DNA from: Methanocatella intestini
GTDB taxonomy: Archaea; Methanobacteriota; Methanobacteria; Methanobacteriales; Methanobacteriaceae
Direction: 5' to 3' (one strand)
Length of the DNA stretch: 64,000 nucleotides
Assembly (NCBI RefSeq): GCF_002252585.1
Contig: NZ_NQLD01000011.1
A program made the position numbers and the translations under genes. Position 1 is the first letter of the stretch. Every line of letters starts with the position of its first letter. Under the pieces are notes generated by a model that was not told the DNA's origin, did not search any database, and saw only the letters and a list, made by a program, of their open reading frames with translations. Of the stretch, positions 1-8,448 are shown one piece after another.

Positions 1-379
1 CATCATAAGTAGTGCCATTTTTAAAGTACAAAGTTGTATTATGACCACTTAAAGTAGTATTTGAAAGAGAACTTTGAGCTTCAGAAATAACACCATTGTC
101 TGAAATCTGTTGTAATTCTATAACATTATTATTCTCATAATTAGATCGAATTACTCCACTATTGGAATAATCAATATTAGAGTTATAAGAATAATTATCT
201 GAGATAGATCCATTACTAGAAACTTCTAAATTTTGATAAGATAATTGATTATCATCTTGTATCAAGTTTGAATTTTCGATATCAGAAACATTGTTTAAAT
301 CCACAGCACATACAGATCCTAACATCAGGAAGAATGCACATATAACTGAAATAAACAATGCTTTATTTATCTTTGAAAT
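1..379 (-). CDS. Adhesin-like secreted protein, N-terminal part (runs off the left edge)
   Basis: The minus strand reads from about 379 to the left edge without a stop. The product begins with a basic stretch and a hydrophobic segment (LFISVICAFFLMLGSVCA), a clear signal peptide. An Asn/Ser-rich region with many NxS/NxT sites follows, including NTTLSGHNTTLYFKNGTTYD, as in the large surface adhesin-like proteins of Methanobrevibacter. No ATG, GTG or TTG lies in frame between the stop at about 398-400 and the signal peptide. The SD-like AGGTGG is followed after four bases by ATT, which I take as the start. A start lost by mutation is the alternative. The type of adhesin cannot be told from this fragment. 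Confidence 0.7.
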   Translation of the reverse strand, partial: MSKINKALFISVICAFFLMLGSVCAVDLNNVSDIENSNLIQDDNQLSYQNLEVSSNGSISDNYSYNSNIDYSNSGVIRSNYENNNVIELQQISDNGVISEAQSSLSNTTLSGHNTTLYFKNGTTYD

Positions 380-859
380 TTTTCCACCTCTTAGTTCTCA
401 TTACGAAAATTTTAATAAAAATATTATATTATACTAACATATAGTATTCATAATGAGTAATTATAGATTTAGAATTTATTATTATATAAATGTTTTTACA
501 ACTTCATTGATAAAAAAACCCATTTAAATTAGCTAAATCCGTGAAAAAATAATTAAAAGTTTTATAAAATTTAAATTAAAAACAAATAATATTGAAATAA
601 GTAAAAAAAGGATAAACTATCTTCAATTTAAATTCAAAAATTAAACACACAATGAAAAATAAATCTTACATATAACCAAGTAGCATATTTAAAATCTAAT
701 TCAATTGAAGTTTTAAATAGAAAATACATTGAAAATTTATTTTTATAATGAAAAATACAACGATACAATCCAATAATTATAAAATAATGAATTTAAGTCA
801 AATATTTAAAAAATAAGTAAATTTTTCAAAAAAAACCTAAAAATTTCATAGTTGATTCC
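380..859. other. AT-rich intergenic region between divergent genes
   Basis: I see no coding frame here. A TATA-like run on the minus strand around 424-433 could serve the adhesin-like gene. It overlaps a small inverted repeat, ATACTA (431-436) and TAGTAT (442-447). The remainder up to the radical SAM gene is A/T runs without a clear RNA or repeat. Confidence 0.5.
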
Positions 860-2422
860 ATGATTTATGAAAAAAATATTTTCCAAAAAAACCATAAAAA
901 CATAGATTTAAGATTTGGACTTGCATATCCGAACATCTATAAAACAGCTATGTCATCATTAGGCTATAATATATTATATAATTTAATTAATGAAAGGCAA
1001 GACACATGGTGTGAACGAATCATTTATCCCAATACTAAATCTATTGAGTCAAATACTCCTATGAAACACTTTGATATAATCAGTTTTTCCCTGCAATTTG
1101 AAGAAGATTATTTTAATGTTTTAGAAATGATTAAACAATCTGAAATTCCCCTTAAAAGAAAAGACAGAAGTGAAAATGATCCTTTAATAATAGCTGGAGG
1201 TCCTTGTGCAACTGCAAATCCAATGCCATTATCAGATTATATTGATGTGTTTATAATCGGCGAAGGAGAAGTTACTATAAATAAATTTTTAGATAAATAC
1301 CTGGAAAATAAAAATTTAGATAATTTTTTAGATATTCCCGGAGTATACATCCCCAAATTTAACAACGATACAAAAATAGCTCTCATAGATGATATGAAAA
1401 ATGCATACCATATAACACAGCCAATCATTACCAAAACTGACGAAGAAGCTTATAAAACTGTGTTTAGTGATTCAATTATGCTAAATGTTTCAAGAGGATG
1501 TACAAGAGGTTGTAGATTCTGCATGTCCAGCTATCTTTACAGACCATTAAGAGAAACTAAAATAGAAGAATTAGTTAACATAGCAATAAAAACACGAGAA
1601 AATACTAATTTAAATAAAATAACATTAATTGGAGCTGCTGTTGGAGATTATTATGATTTAGAAGGTCTTACAAAAGCTCTTGAAAGTGAAGACTTTCAAA
1701 TAGCCACACCATCTCTACGTATAGACTCACTTAGTAGAAAAACTTTAGAAACTTTAAAAAAAAGTGGTTTAAAAAGCATTACAATTGCTCCAGAGTCTAT
1801 TTCAAAGCTACGTGAAAGGATTAATAAAAATATTTCTGATGAAAAAATATTTTCCGTAATAAAAAATGCAGTTGAACTTGATTTTAATATTAAATTATAC
1901 TTTTTAATTGGAATTCCCTATGAAAGTAAAGAAGATATAGAAGAGTTAGCTAACTATATTGAAAAAATAGCAAATATGCATAAAAATAGAAAATACATAA
2001 AATTTAGTATCAATCCAATTATTCCAAAACCTCAAACTCCATTACAATGGGAATTTTATAATTTTAAAGACATTAAATCAAAAACAAGATATTTAAAAAA
2101 GAAATTAAGGAAATATAATGTTAAATTCGAAAGTCCGAAAAAAGGGTTGATTCAATATATATTATCTTGTGGAAATAGGGAAGTTGGTGCACTTATTGAA
2201 AAATCTTTAACAGAAGAGGTAACATTGAAAGAATGGCAGAGTTACTTGCCAAATTATAATATCAATGATGAACTACCTTGGTCTAAAATTGATATTGGAA
2301 TTAAATCTAATTTTTTAAAAACAGAAAACAGAAGATTAAAAACAAAAAAGCAAACCCCATGGTGTGGAGATTCTCCATGTTATAACTGTGGACCATGCAA
2401 CCAGAAAAAATTTTTAAATTAA
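860..2422 (+). CDS. B12-binding-type radical SAM protein of unknown substrate
   Basis: This 520-residue protein has an N-terminal Rossmann-like half of the cobalamin-binding type (the GGPCATANPMPLSDYIDVFIIGEGE stretch near residue 113 is typical). The radical SAM half follows, with the CX3CX2C motif at C214, C218 and C221 (RGCTRGCRFC), which binds the 4Fe-4S cluster that cleaves SAM. The C-terminus ends in a cysteine cluster, CGDSPCYNCGPC, near residues 503-514, which may hold a second metal site. Family members are methyltransferases, methylthiotransferases or ring-forming enzymes, and I cannot name the substrate. The ATG is preceded by only a weak SD (GTTGAT). The aminotransferase follows 40 bases downstream. 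Confidence 0.8.
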   Translation: MIYEKNIFQKNHKNIDLRFGLAYPNIYKTAMSSLGYNILYNLINERQDTWCERIIYPNTKSIESNTPMKHFDIISFSLQFEEDYFNVLEMIKQSEIPLKRKDRSENDPLIIAGGPCATANPMPLSDYIDVFIIGEGEVTINKFLDKYLENKNLDNFLDIPGVYIPKFNNDTKIALIDDMKNAYHITQPIITKTDEEAYKTVFSDSIMLNVSRGCTRGCRFCMSSYLYRPLRETKIEELVNIAIKTRENTNLNKITLIGAAVGDYYDLEGLTKALESEDFQIATPSLRIDSLSRKTLETLKKSGLKSITIAPESISKLRERINKNISDEKIFSVIKNAVELDFNIKLYFLIGIPYESKEDIEELANYIEKIANMHKNRKYIKFSINPIIPKPQTPLQWEFYNFKDIKSKTRYLKKKLRKYNVKFESPKKGLIQYILSCGNREVGALIEKSLTEEVTLKEWQSYLPNYNINDELPWSKIDIGIKSNFLKTENRRLKTKKQTPWCGDSPCYNCGPCNQKKFLN

Positions 2423-2462
2423 AAATAATATAATAAATAATAATACTTAGTGAGGAAAAAAT

Positions 2463-3578
2463 ATGATAAATCCTGCAAAAAGAACCAGTACAATTGAATT
2501 ATCCCAGATAAGAAAAATGTTTGAAGTTACAAATCCTACTGCTATAAATTTAGGAATCGGAGAACCTGACTTTGACGTTCCTGAAAACATTAAATTAGCT
2601 ATGGAACAATCAATAAAAAATAATGAAACACATTATACTCCAAATAAAGGTTATATTGAATTAAGAGAAGCCATCACTCAAAAATTCAAAAAGGACAACA
2701 ATATAAATACAAATCCTGAAAACATAATAGTTACTGCAGGAGCTAGTGAAGCATTATATATGTGTGCACAGGCATTTATTGATAAAAATGATGAGGTAAT
2801 TTTACCAGACCCAAGTTTCCTGTCATATGAAGCCTGTATAAAGTTAGCTGATGGAAAAGTTGTTGGAGTTAATTGTGAAATGGAAAATGAATTTAAATTA
2901 AAAGCAAGCGATGTTCAGGAAAAAATAAACAAAAATACTAAAGCTATAATTTTAAATTCACCCTCAAACCCAACTGGAGCAGTGATGGATAAAGAAGATA
3001 TTAAAGCTATTGCAGATTTATCTATAGACCACGATTTCTTAATTATATCTGATGAAATCTATGAAAAAATCATCTATGATAAAAAACACTATTCCCCTGC
3101 AGCATATAGTGATAATGTAATAACCATAAACGGATTTTCAAAAACATATGCAATGACTGGCCTTAGAATAGGTTATTTAAATGCAAAAGAAGAATATTTG
3201 GAAGAACTGCTTAAAATTCACCAATATAATATAGCATGTGCTAACTCAACAGCCCAAAGAGGAGCTTATGAAGCATTAACAGGACCTCAAGATACAGTTA
3301 ACAAAATGGTTAATGAATTTAAAAAGAGAAGAGACTTGATTGTATCCAGATTAAATAAAATGGGATATAAAACTGTAAATGCACAAGGTGCTTTTTATGT
3401 ATTTCCAAAAATTGAAAATCCTGAAGAATTTGTTAAAAAATCCGCTGAAAATGGAGTTATAACCGTTCCAGGTGTTGCATTTGGACAAAATGGTAAAAAT
3501 CATGTGAGAATGTCTTATGCAAACTCTTATGAAAATATAGTTAAAGCTATGGATATTTTAGAAAAAGGTGTTAATTAA
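2463..3578 (+). CDS. PLP-dependent aminotransferase, class I/II (aspartate aminotransferase-like)
   Basis: The 371-residue protein has the fold-type I aminotransferase signatures: NLGIGEPDFDVP near the N-terminus, NSPSNPTGAV in the middle, SDEIYEKIIYD, and the PLP-binding lysine K227 in GFSKTYAMTGLRIGY. A conserved Arg near the C-terminus (HVRMSYANSYENI) would hold the substrate carboxylate. It probably moves amino groups between aspartate or another amino acid and 2-oxoglutarate; the exact substrate cannot be read from sequence. SD GTGAGGAAAAA precedes the ATG. Its TAA overlaps the ATG of the cation transporter by one base, so the two are probably co-translated. Confidence 0.88.
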   Translation: MINPAKRTSTIELSQIRKMFEVTNPTAINLGIGEPDFDVPENIKLAMEQSIKNNETHYTPNKGYIELREAITQKFKKDNNINTNPENIIVTAGASEALYMCAQAFIDKNDEVILPDPSFLSYEACIKLADGKVVGVNCEMENEFKLKASDVQEKINKNTKAIILNSPSNPTGAVMDKEDIKAIADLSIDHDFLIISDEIYEKIIYDKKHYSPAAYSDNVITINGFSKTYAMTGLRIGYLNAKEEYLEELLKIHQYNIACANSTAQRGAYEALTGPQDTVNKMVNEFKKRRDLIVSRLNKMGYKTVNAQGAFYVFPKIENPEEFVKKSAENGVITVPGVAFGQNGKNHVRMSYANSYENIVKAMDILEKGVN

Positions 3579-4483
3579 TGGATGAATTTAGAACCAAAGG
3601 CGGAACAAAAGCAGCGATTGTCGGAATAGGATCAAATACTTTTCTTACTATTTTTAATATTGCAATTGGAATAATGTCTGGAAGTTATGCATTAATCTCT
3701 GAAGGAGCACATACTTTATCAGATGTTGCAACTTCCATAATTGCATATCTTGGATTTAGAATAGGTCAAAAACCGGCTGATGAAGAACATCCTTTAGGAC
3801 ATGGTCGTGCTGAAGCTATTGCAGGACTTATAATTGTATTATTTTTAACTATGGTAGCTTATGAAATCATGACTGGAGCTATAACCAAAATATTCCACCC
3901 TGAACTTATAACAACCCCAAGTTATCTTGCTGCAATTATGGCATTAATTGGAATTGGAGTTAATCTTTGTATAAGCAGATATATTATTGCACTTGGAAAA
4001 AAAATAAGAAGCCCTGCTATTGTGGCAGATGGAAATCACCAAAAAGTAGACATCTTCTCATCAATAGCTATTTTAGTTGGAGTTTTTGCATCAAATAGTG
4101 GATACCCAATAATTGATCCGATTATAGGTCTTATTATAGGATTATTTATTTTAAAAACTGCATATACTATTGGAAAAGAGAATATAGACAATATCATGGG
4201 AAAAATACCTTCTAAAAAATTAATTAAAGATATTGAAAAAGCAGCTATTAAAACTCCTCAAGTACAGGGAGCACATAATATCAAAGTAGAATATTTGGGG
4301 TCATATTCCGTTGTTTCATTGCATATTGAACTTGATGAAAATATGACATTAAAAGAATCCCATAAAATAGTCCATAGAGCTCAAAACAATGTGCTTAAAA
4401 AAGTTCCATTAGTAAAATCAGTAACAATACATGCCTGTCCTGCAGGAATAAAATATGATCATAAGCAAGAAATAGATAAATAA
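3578..4483 (+). CDS. Cation diffusion facilitator (CDF) family efflux transporter
   Basis: This 301-residue membrane protein has six predicted transmembrane helices followed by a cytoplasmic domain of about 90 residues, the normal CDF layout. Metal-site motifs are visible: H45 and D49 in SEGAHTLSDVATS, the DEEHPLGHGRAEA loop at about 68-80, and NHQKVD near residue 152. The family exchanges divalent metals such as zinc, manganese or iron for protons; the metal here is not decidable. It overlaps the preceding aminotransferase gene by one base. Confidence 0.9.
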   Translation: MDEFRTKGGTKAAIVGIGSNTFLTIFNIAIGIMSGSYALISEGAHTLSDVATSIIAYLGFRIGQKPADEEHPLGHGRAEAIAGLIIVLFLTMVAYEIMTGAITKIFHPELITTPSYLAAIMALIGIGVNLCISRYIIALGKKIRSPAIVADGNHQKVDIFSSIAILVGVFASNSGYPIIDPIIGLIIGLFILKTAYTIGKENIDNIMGKIPSKKLIKDIEKAAIKTPQVQGAHNIKVEYLGSYSVVSLHIELDENMTLKESHKIVHRAQNNVLKKVPLVKSVTIHACPAGIKYDHKQEIDK

Positions 4484-4491
4484 ATTAAAAA

Positions 4492-4575
4492 CGCCGGGAA
4501 CGGGATTTGAACCCGTGTGATCATAAGATCATCGGATTAGCAGTCCGACGCCGTACCAGGCTGGGCCATCCCGAC
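4492..4575 (-). tRNA. tRNA-Ser (GCT anticodon)
   Basis: Read on the minus strand, the 84-base sequence folds as a type II tRNA. The acceptor arm is GTCGGGA/TCCCGGC, the anticodon stem is TCGGA/TCCGA around CTGCTAA, the variable arm is long (GATCTTATGATC), and the T arm is ACGGG-TTCAAAT-CCCGT. The anticodon GCT and long variable arm identify serine, with discriminator G. No CCA is encoded. A TATA-like element at 4596-4604 lies about 25 bases upstream of the 5' end. Confidence 0.96.
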
Positions 4576-4654
4576 AATATATAAAAAAACAAAGTAATAT
4601 ATAATCTGTTTAAACTTATTAATAAAGTTAATTGTTTTTATAAAAATGGCACGT

Positions 4655-4955
4655 TCAAAAGTGGACTAATCTCAAAACTATAAGTTATCTAAAAAACCCA
4701 ACTCCACCCCGTGGTTCTACAAGCATCAACTGTTAATAGTAGAGCTGCTCCCTTCCGGGCCTGACACGTTCCCATATTTAAGATAATTAACTTTTACCCT
4801 CCAGTAAAAGTCCTATCACCATCAATCCTGTAGGACGAAGTTTCTATGCCGTTTTTCTTAGGCTCATAATTCCTTAAAAAGCCGCCTTTTGAACTTCAAC
4901 TGCACCAAAGGGGGTGTGTGCTTACAGAGGACCCCTAACCCTCCAGTCTAGCCAT
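4655..4955 (-). ncRNA. ffs: Signal recognition particle 7S RNA
   Basis: The minus strand carries the SRP hallmark GGCCCGGAAGGGAGCAGC, the helix-8 tip with its GGAA-type tetraloop bound by SRP54. The 5' part, starting GGCTAGACTGGAGGG and continuing into a GGGGTCCTCTGTAAGCACAC segment, matches the archaeal Alu-domain 5' region. A TATA box at about 4973-4984 places transcription start near 4955. The 3' end is approximate: a T-run begins near 4648. Length about 300 bases, as expected for archaeal 7S RNA. Confidence 0.92.
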
Positions 4956-4972
4956 ATACATATATGAGACTA

Positions 4973-4984
4973 ATATTATATAAA
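4973..4984 (-). promoter_or_regulatory. TATA box of the SRP RNA gene
   Basis: On the minus strand the sequence reads CCTTTATATAATATT, about 25 bases before the 7S RNA 5' end near 4955. This is the archaeal promoter spacing. Confidence 0.75.
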
Positions 4985-5269
4985 GGTTAGGTAAAAAATT
5001 CCAATTCTAGAAAAAATGTCCATTACTAGAACTAACATATAACACTCTTTAATCTCTAAAAATAGCTATAAATTGATTATATTCAACAATAATAATTTAA
5101 ATTTGATTAAACTAAATACAAAAGTATTTTAAAATAAACAACTTAAAAATCAAAATTTAGATTATTTTAAAAATAATAACTTGAAAAACAGAATACTGGA
5201 AAAAAAACTTATTCCAATAAACCATGGAAATTTATTAAAATAAGAAAAAAATAGAAATTATGAGATAAT
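4985..5269. other. AT-rich intergenic region
   Basis: Between the SRP promoter and the end of the CBS gene I see only A/T-rich sequence. There is no open frame with an SD site, no strong hairpin and no repeat. Confidence 0.5.
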
Positions 5270-5662
5270 TTAGAAAATTAACTTAATTATGTCTCCATCT
5301 GAAATAATCCCTACTAATTTACCATTTTCAACAACCGGCAACTGATTTAATATGTTTGAATCAGGAGCATTAGATTTCATAGTTTCAATAGCTTCAGAAA
5401 TAGTGTTTTCTGGTGAAACAGTTACAACATCTTTAATCATAATAGATTTAACATCAGTTCCTAACTCATATTTATCCAATATTAAATTATGGCCCAAATC
5501 AGTTGCAGTAATAATACCTACTAATTTACCATCATCAACAACAGGCATTGCACTTATTTTATGTTCCATAAGTTCTTCAAATGCATTAACTACATCTACA
5601 TTAGAAGTTGTAGTAATTACATCAGTTGTCATTATTTCTTTTACTTTCTTGTTTAACATCAT
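5270..5662 (-). CDS. CBS-domain pair protein
   Basis: The product of about 130 residues is two CBS domains and nothing else. The first includes VKEIMTTDVITTTSNVDVVNAFEELMEHKISAMPVVD and the second VKSIMIKDVVTVSPENTISEAIETM; both end in the usual VVDDGKLVGIIT or VVENGKLVGIIS. Such proteins bind adenosine nucleotides or SAM and usually regulate a partner. I placed the start at the ATG at 5662 because GGAGG lies five bases before it; an ATG three bases later is equally possible. The gene overlaps the end of the 2-phosphoglycerate kinase frame by about 41 bases, so the two are translationally linked. Confidence 0.85.
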   Translation of the reverse strand: MMLNKKVKEIMTTDVITTTSNVDVVNAFEELMEHKISAMPVVDDGKLVGIITATDLGHNLILDKYELGTDVKSIMIKDVVTVSPENTISEAIETMKSNAPDSNILNQLPVVENGKLVGIISDGDIIKLIF

Positions 5663-6554
5663 AACTTCCTCCATATTTTTCAATAATATCATTAACCATT
5701 ATATCAATCGTATATGTAACATCAACATTATCAATAATTTTTGAATTATGCTTTATTGCTTGGTCAATCATAAAAGACTGAGTTTTTCTAATTAAATGAA
5801 AATTGCTTAAATAATTATCAAGTGACCTCTTAACCCACGGTTGCCTACACCTTGAATAAAATCTGGATTTATGAGTATTTTCATCTCTAACAATTAATGT
5901 AAATAAAATAACATTACTTTTACGAATAAGGTCTTCTTTTATGAATCCCGGCACTATATGAACACCCTCAATAATTATGCTGATTCCTTCTTTTAATGCT
6001 CTTTCAATAACAGCTTCCACACCTACATTCACAACATCCACATGACTAATAAAACCTTCAACAACAGGATCCGGACCTAAAAGTGGTGTTCTAATACTTT
6101 CATATGCATTAAAACTAGATTTATGAATAACAGGACTTAATTCTTGAGAAACTATTTTACGCATAACTTCACGTATCATATCTGTGCTAATTAAATTCTT
6201 TAATCCCAAACGACTAGCTAATTCAAATGCCATAGATGAAGTTCCAACTCCTGAAGCTCCACCAATTAAAATAATAAGTGGTTCTTTTGATTTTCTAACA
6301 TTTCTCCATTTAATATATTTCTCTGCAAGAACAGGATCAACATGATTTTTCAGATAATTAGTTACAAAGATAGCTAAATCTTCAATAGAAATTTCAGAAA
6401 TATTTTCTTCAAGAAGTTTATTTTCAATACAAGTAGCTATTTCATAAGATTTATCATAGCCTAAATCAGTGATGTATAAAGAACGAGCCATTATACCCTT
6501 TGAAAAAGGCTCTTTGTACTTCTTTTTACCAACAGCACCTTTAATCATAATCAT
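5622..6554 (-). CDS. 2-phosphoglycerate kinase
   Basis: The family phosphorylates 2-phosphoglycerate to 2,3-bisphosphoglycerate, the precursor of cyclic 2,3-diphosphoglycerate in methanogens. An N-terminal ATP-cone-like domain (about residues 1-85) is followed by a P-loop kinase domain with GGASGVGTSSMAFELASRLG at about 98-117 and a conserved STDMIREVMRKI helix. Length near 310 residues fits the family. The start is uncertain: GTG at 6563, ATG at 6554 or ATG at 6548. GTGATT lies just before 6554, which I prefer. The 3' end overlaps the CBS gene start. Confidence 0.82.
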   Translation of the reverse strand: MIMIKGAVGKKKYKEPFSKGIMARSLYITDLGYDKSYEIATCIENKLLEENISEISIEDLAIFVTNYLKNHVDPVLAEKYIKWRNVRKSKEPLIILIGGASGVGTSSMAFELASRLGLKNLISTDMIREVMRKIVSQELSPVIHKSSFNAYESIRTPLLGPDPVVEGFISHVDVVNVGVEAVIERALKEGISIIIEGVHIVPGFIKEDLIRKSNVILFTLIVRDENTHKSRFYSRCRQPWVKRSLDNYLSNFHLIRKTQSFMIDQAIKHNSKIIDNVDVTYTIDIMVNDIIEKYGGSYDVKQESKRNNDN

Positions 6555-6689
6555 AATAATCACAAACTAATTATTTTAATTTTAGGAATATAAATAGATA
6601 TCTTAAATTAATATTAAATAAAATTTGTGATTTGATTTTTGCTACTGAAAAAAGAATAAAAAAAGAATAAAAAGAGATAAATAAACTAT

Positions 6690-7379
6690 TTATCCATCTA
6701 AAGAAATCATATTAATTGTATAATCAGAACCTTCACCAATATCAATTAAAACTGCACCATTATCCTTAAGCATTCCAGGATTAGCTACATCAGTAGTAGT
6801 TCCAATTTTACTAATGGATTTTGCTTCGTGAATATGGCCACAAATATTAATTTGAGGTTGGAACTCATGAATAGATTTTAATATTCCTTGACTACCCACA
6901 TGGTCTCCACTTTCAGTTAAATCTGCACCAGTATTATAAGGAGGAGCATGAGTAACTAATATTTTTACTTTAGGTACTTCATCATTAGCTACAAAATCAT
7001 AATTAGCTAACAATTCATAAACATCCCCATAAATTTTATTATCTTGAATTTCACCAGGAGTATCAAATGGTGTAGGATTGGAACCACCATATCCAAATAA
7101 AACAACATTATCAAAAGATAAAATGTTATTGTGTAAGCATATTGCATCTGATTCTCTAATTGCTTTACATATTCCTGCAGGATCACAATTACCTGGAACA
7201 GCCATTACTTCACAGTCACAGTCAAGTATTTTGCTAATAAATTCATCAACAAATTCCAATGGGCCAAAATTAGTAATATCTCCAGTAATAATAACAATGT
7301 CAATGTCATTATTATTAAGATATTTGTATAAATTCTCGTTGTCCTCTCCGTGAACGTCACTTATTGCTAAAATTTTCAT
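6690..7379 (-). CDS. Calcineurin-like metallophosphoesterase
   Basis: About 229 residues with the full metallophosphoesterase motif set in order: ISDVHGEDNEN (D-x-H) at the N-terminus, GDITN, GNCD, THAPP, and CGHIHEA. These bind two metal ions and hydrolyse phosphomono- or diesters; the substrate is unknown. The start was set at the ATG at 7379, which follows AAGTGGTATTT; a GTG nine bases earlier is the alternative. It is the last gene of a three-gene operon, 13 bases after the DUF2096-type gene. Confidence 0.85.
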   Translation of the reverse strand: MKILAISDVHGEDNENLYKYLNNNDIDIVIITGDITNFGPLEFVDEFISKILDCDCEVMAVPGNCDPAGICKAIRESDAICLHNNILSFDNVVLFGYGGSNPTPFDTPGEIQDNKIYGDVYELLANYDFVANDEVPKVKILVTHAPPYNTGADLTESGDHVGSQGILKSIHEFQPQINICGHIHEAKSISKIGTTTDVANPGMLKDNGAVLIDIGEGSDYTINMISLDG

Positions 7380-7392
7380 AAATACCACTTAA

Positions 7393-7917
7393 TTATTCTA
7401 AAAAGAAAGACCCCATTTCTTTCAAACCTGTTTTAAGATCTTCTTTATCCCCATGAAGATCAACAGTAACATCATCTTCAAATTCGATTATAAGGCCATT
7501 CCATTCAGCTATTTCTTGAACTCTTTCTTCAGCCAATGCTTTTTTCAATGTTATTCTTCCGGTTGTTAATCCTGGAGGAGTGTTAACAATGAATGTTGAA
7601 CGAGATTTAGGAAATTCAAAAACTTCTTTACCATGCATTGCATCTTTGAATAAACCTAACCATTTATCCACATATTCTTCACTTTCCTGTGAAGCTAATT
7701 CCAAGAGTGTTTCTTGAATATTATTTAAAGACATTTCAGCTTTAGCTAAACTATTAATTAAATCAGGATGAGATGGATCTTTTTTATATGAGCTTATTGA
7801 AGATCTGATTAAACCTAATTCAGGACTAATTCCCTTAGGAATATCATAACCTTTTTTATTTAAATCGGTTAAAAGATTAAAAACAATTAACCAATTTTGC
7901 TCAGAAGGCAAACTCAT
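7393..7917 (-). CDS. Conserved methanogen protein, DUF2096 type
   Basis: This 174-residue soluble protein has no catalytic motif I recognise. Its N-terminal half is helical (EQNWLIVFNLLTDLNKKGYDIP), and its C-terminal half is a predicted alpha/beta region (GRITLKKALAEERVQEIAEWNGL). It resembles the DUF2096 family of methanogens from memory. The start overlaps the preceding gene by four bases (ATGA), so it is co-translated with the 88-residue protein and followed by the phosphoesterase. Function unknown. Confidence 0.72.
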   Translation of the reverse strand: MSLPSEQNWLIVFNLLTDLNKKGYDIPKGISPELGLIRSSISSYKKDPSHPDLINSLAKAEMSLNNIQETLLELASQESEEYVDKWLGLFKDAMHGKEVFEFPKSRSTFIVNTPPGLTTGRITLKKALAEERVQEIAEWNGLIIEFEDDVTVDLHGDKEDLKTGLKEMGSFFLE

Positions 7918-8180
7918 AAGTGTCCACCTATGATTTTTAAGGTTGTGTGATTGATTTTAGCATCCGCATCTTTTAATTCTTTTTCAATTTCTCTAATATT
8001 ATTATAAGAATCTAAAAATAATACATGGTGGCTATCAGTACCGGAAATGCTTAATATAGCTAAATCATCCCCATCTTTTACTTCTCTTTTTTCGATAGTT
8101 GCTTTGAATTGTACGTATGGTTCGTACTCTTCAGGAATATCTGGATATTTAAATATACCATCTAATGTTGCTACAAACAT
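7914..8180 (-). CDS. Small conserved methanogen protein, possibly DUF749
   Basis: An 88-residue soluble protein (MFVATLDGIFKYPDIPEEYE) of mixed beta and alpha prediction, without recognised motifs. The assignment to DUF749 is from memory and tentative. It has a strong SD, AAGGTGATAAT directly before the ATG, and is the first gene of the operon with the DUF2096-type protein and the metallophosphoesterase. A TATA box (CTTTATATATTA, about 8241-8256, minus strand) and a perfect palindrome at 8261-8277 lie upstream. Confidence 0.68.
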   Translation of the reverse strand: MFVATLDGIFKYPDIPEEYEPYVQFKATIEKREVKDGDDLAILSISGTDSHHVLFLDSYNNIREIEKELKDADAKINHTTLKIIGGHL

Positions 8181-8260
8181 ATTATCACCTTAAAATATAT
8201 TTAATTTAAATCATTGAATTTAACAATCATATCTTTTATACTAATAATATATAAAGTTAA

Positions 8261-8277
8261 TTACGAACTATTCGTAA
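8261..8277. promoter_or_regulatory. Perfect 7-bp palindrome upstream of the TATA box of the 8180-6690 operon
   Basis: TTACGAA, three bases, TTCGTAA. It sits just upstream of the minus-strand TATA element, where an activator or repressor of this operon would bind. It uses the same half-site words (TTCGTA, TACGAA) as the methanogen redox regulator MsvR, but in the opposite order and with different spacing. Confidence 0.45.
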
Positions 8278-8346
8278 AATATAAAACTAAAATTTAAAAT
8301 TGTAAAATGCAAATGATAAAAAACAATAAAACTAAAAAAAATCTAC

Positions 8347-8377
8347 AAAAAAATGAATGAAAAAATAATTTCATTCA
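8347..8377 (-). terminator. Terminator downstream of hdrB
   Basis: On the minus strand a 9-bp stem (TGAATGAAA and TTTCATTCA) is followed by seven T residues. It lies about 70 bases after the hdrB stop and before the next operon's promoter. Confidence 0.6.
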
Positions 8378-8448
8378 ATGATTAAAACCAAAGTGTGTTT
8401 TCAATGTCTAAAAAAATGAAAAAATTGAAAGGAAATTAATCCTTACAA

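Noticed and set aside
5352..5744. 130-residue plus-strand frame
   Set aside because: It is antisense to the CBS and kinase genes, which have clear domains.
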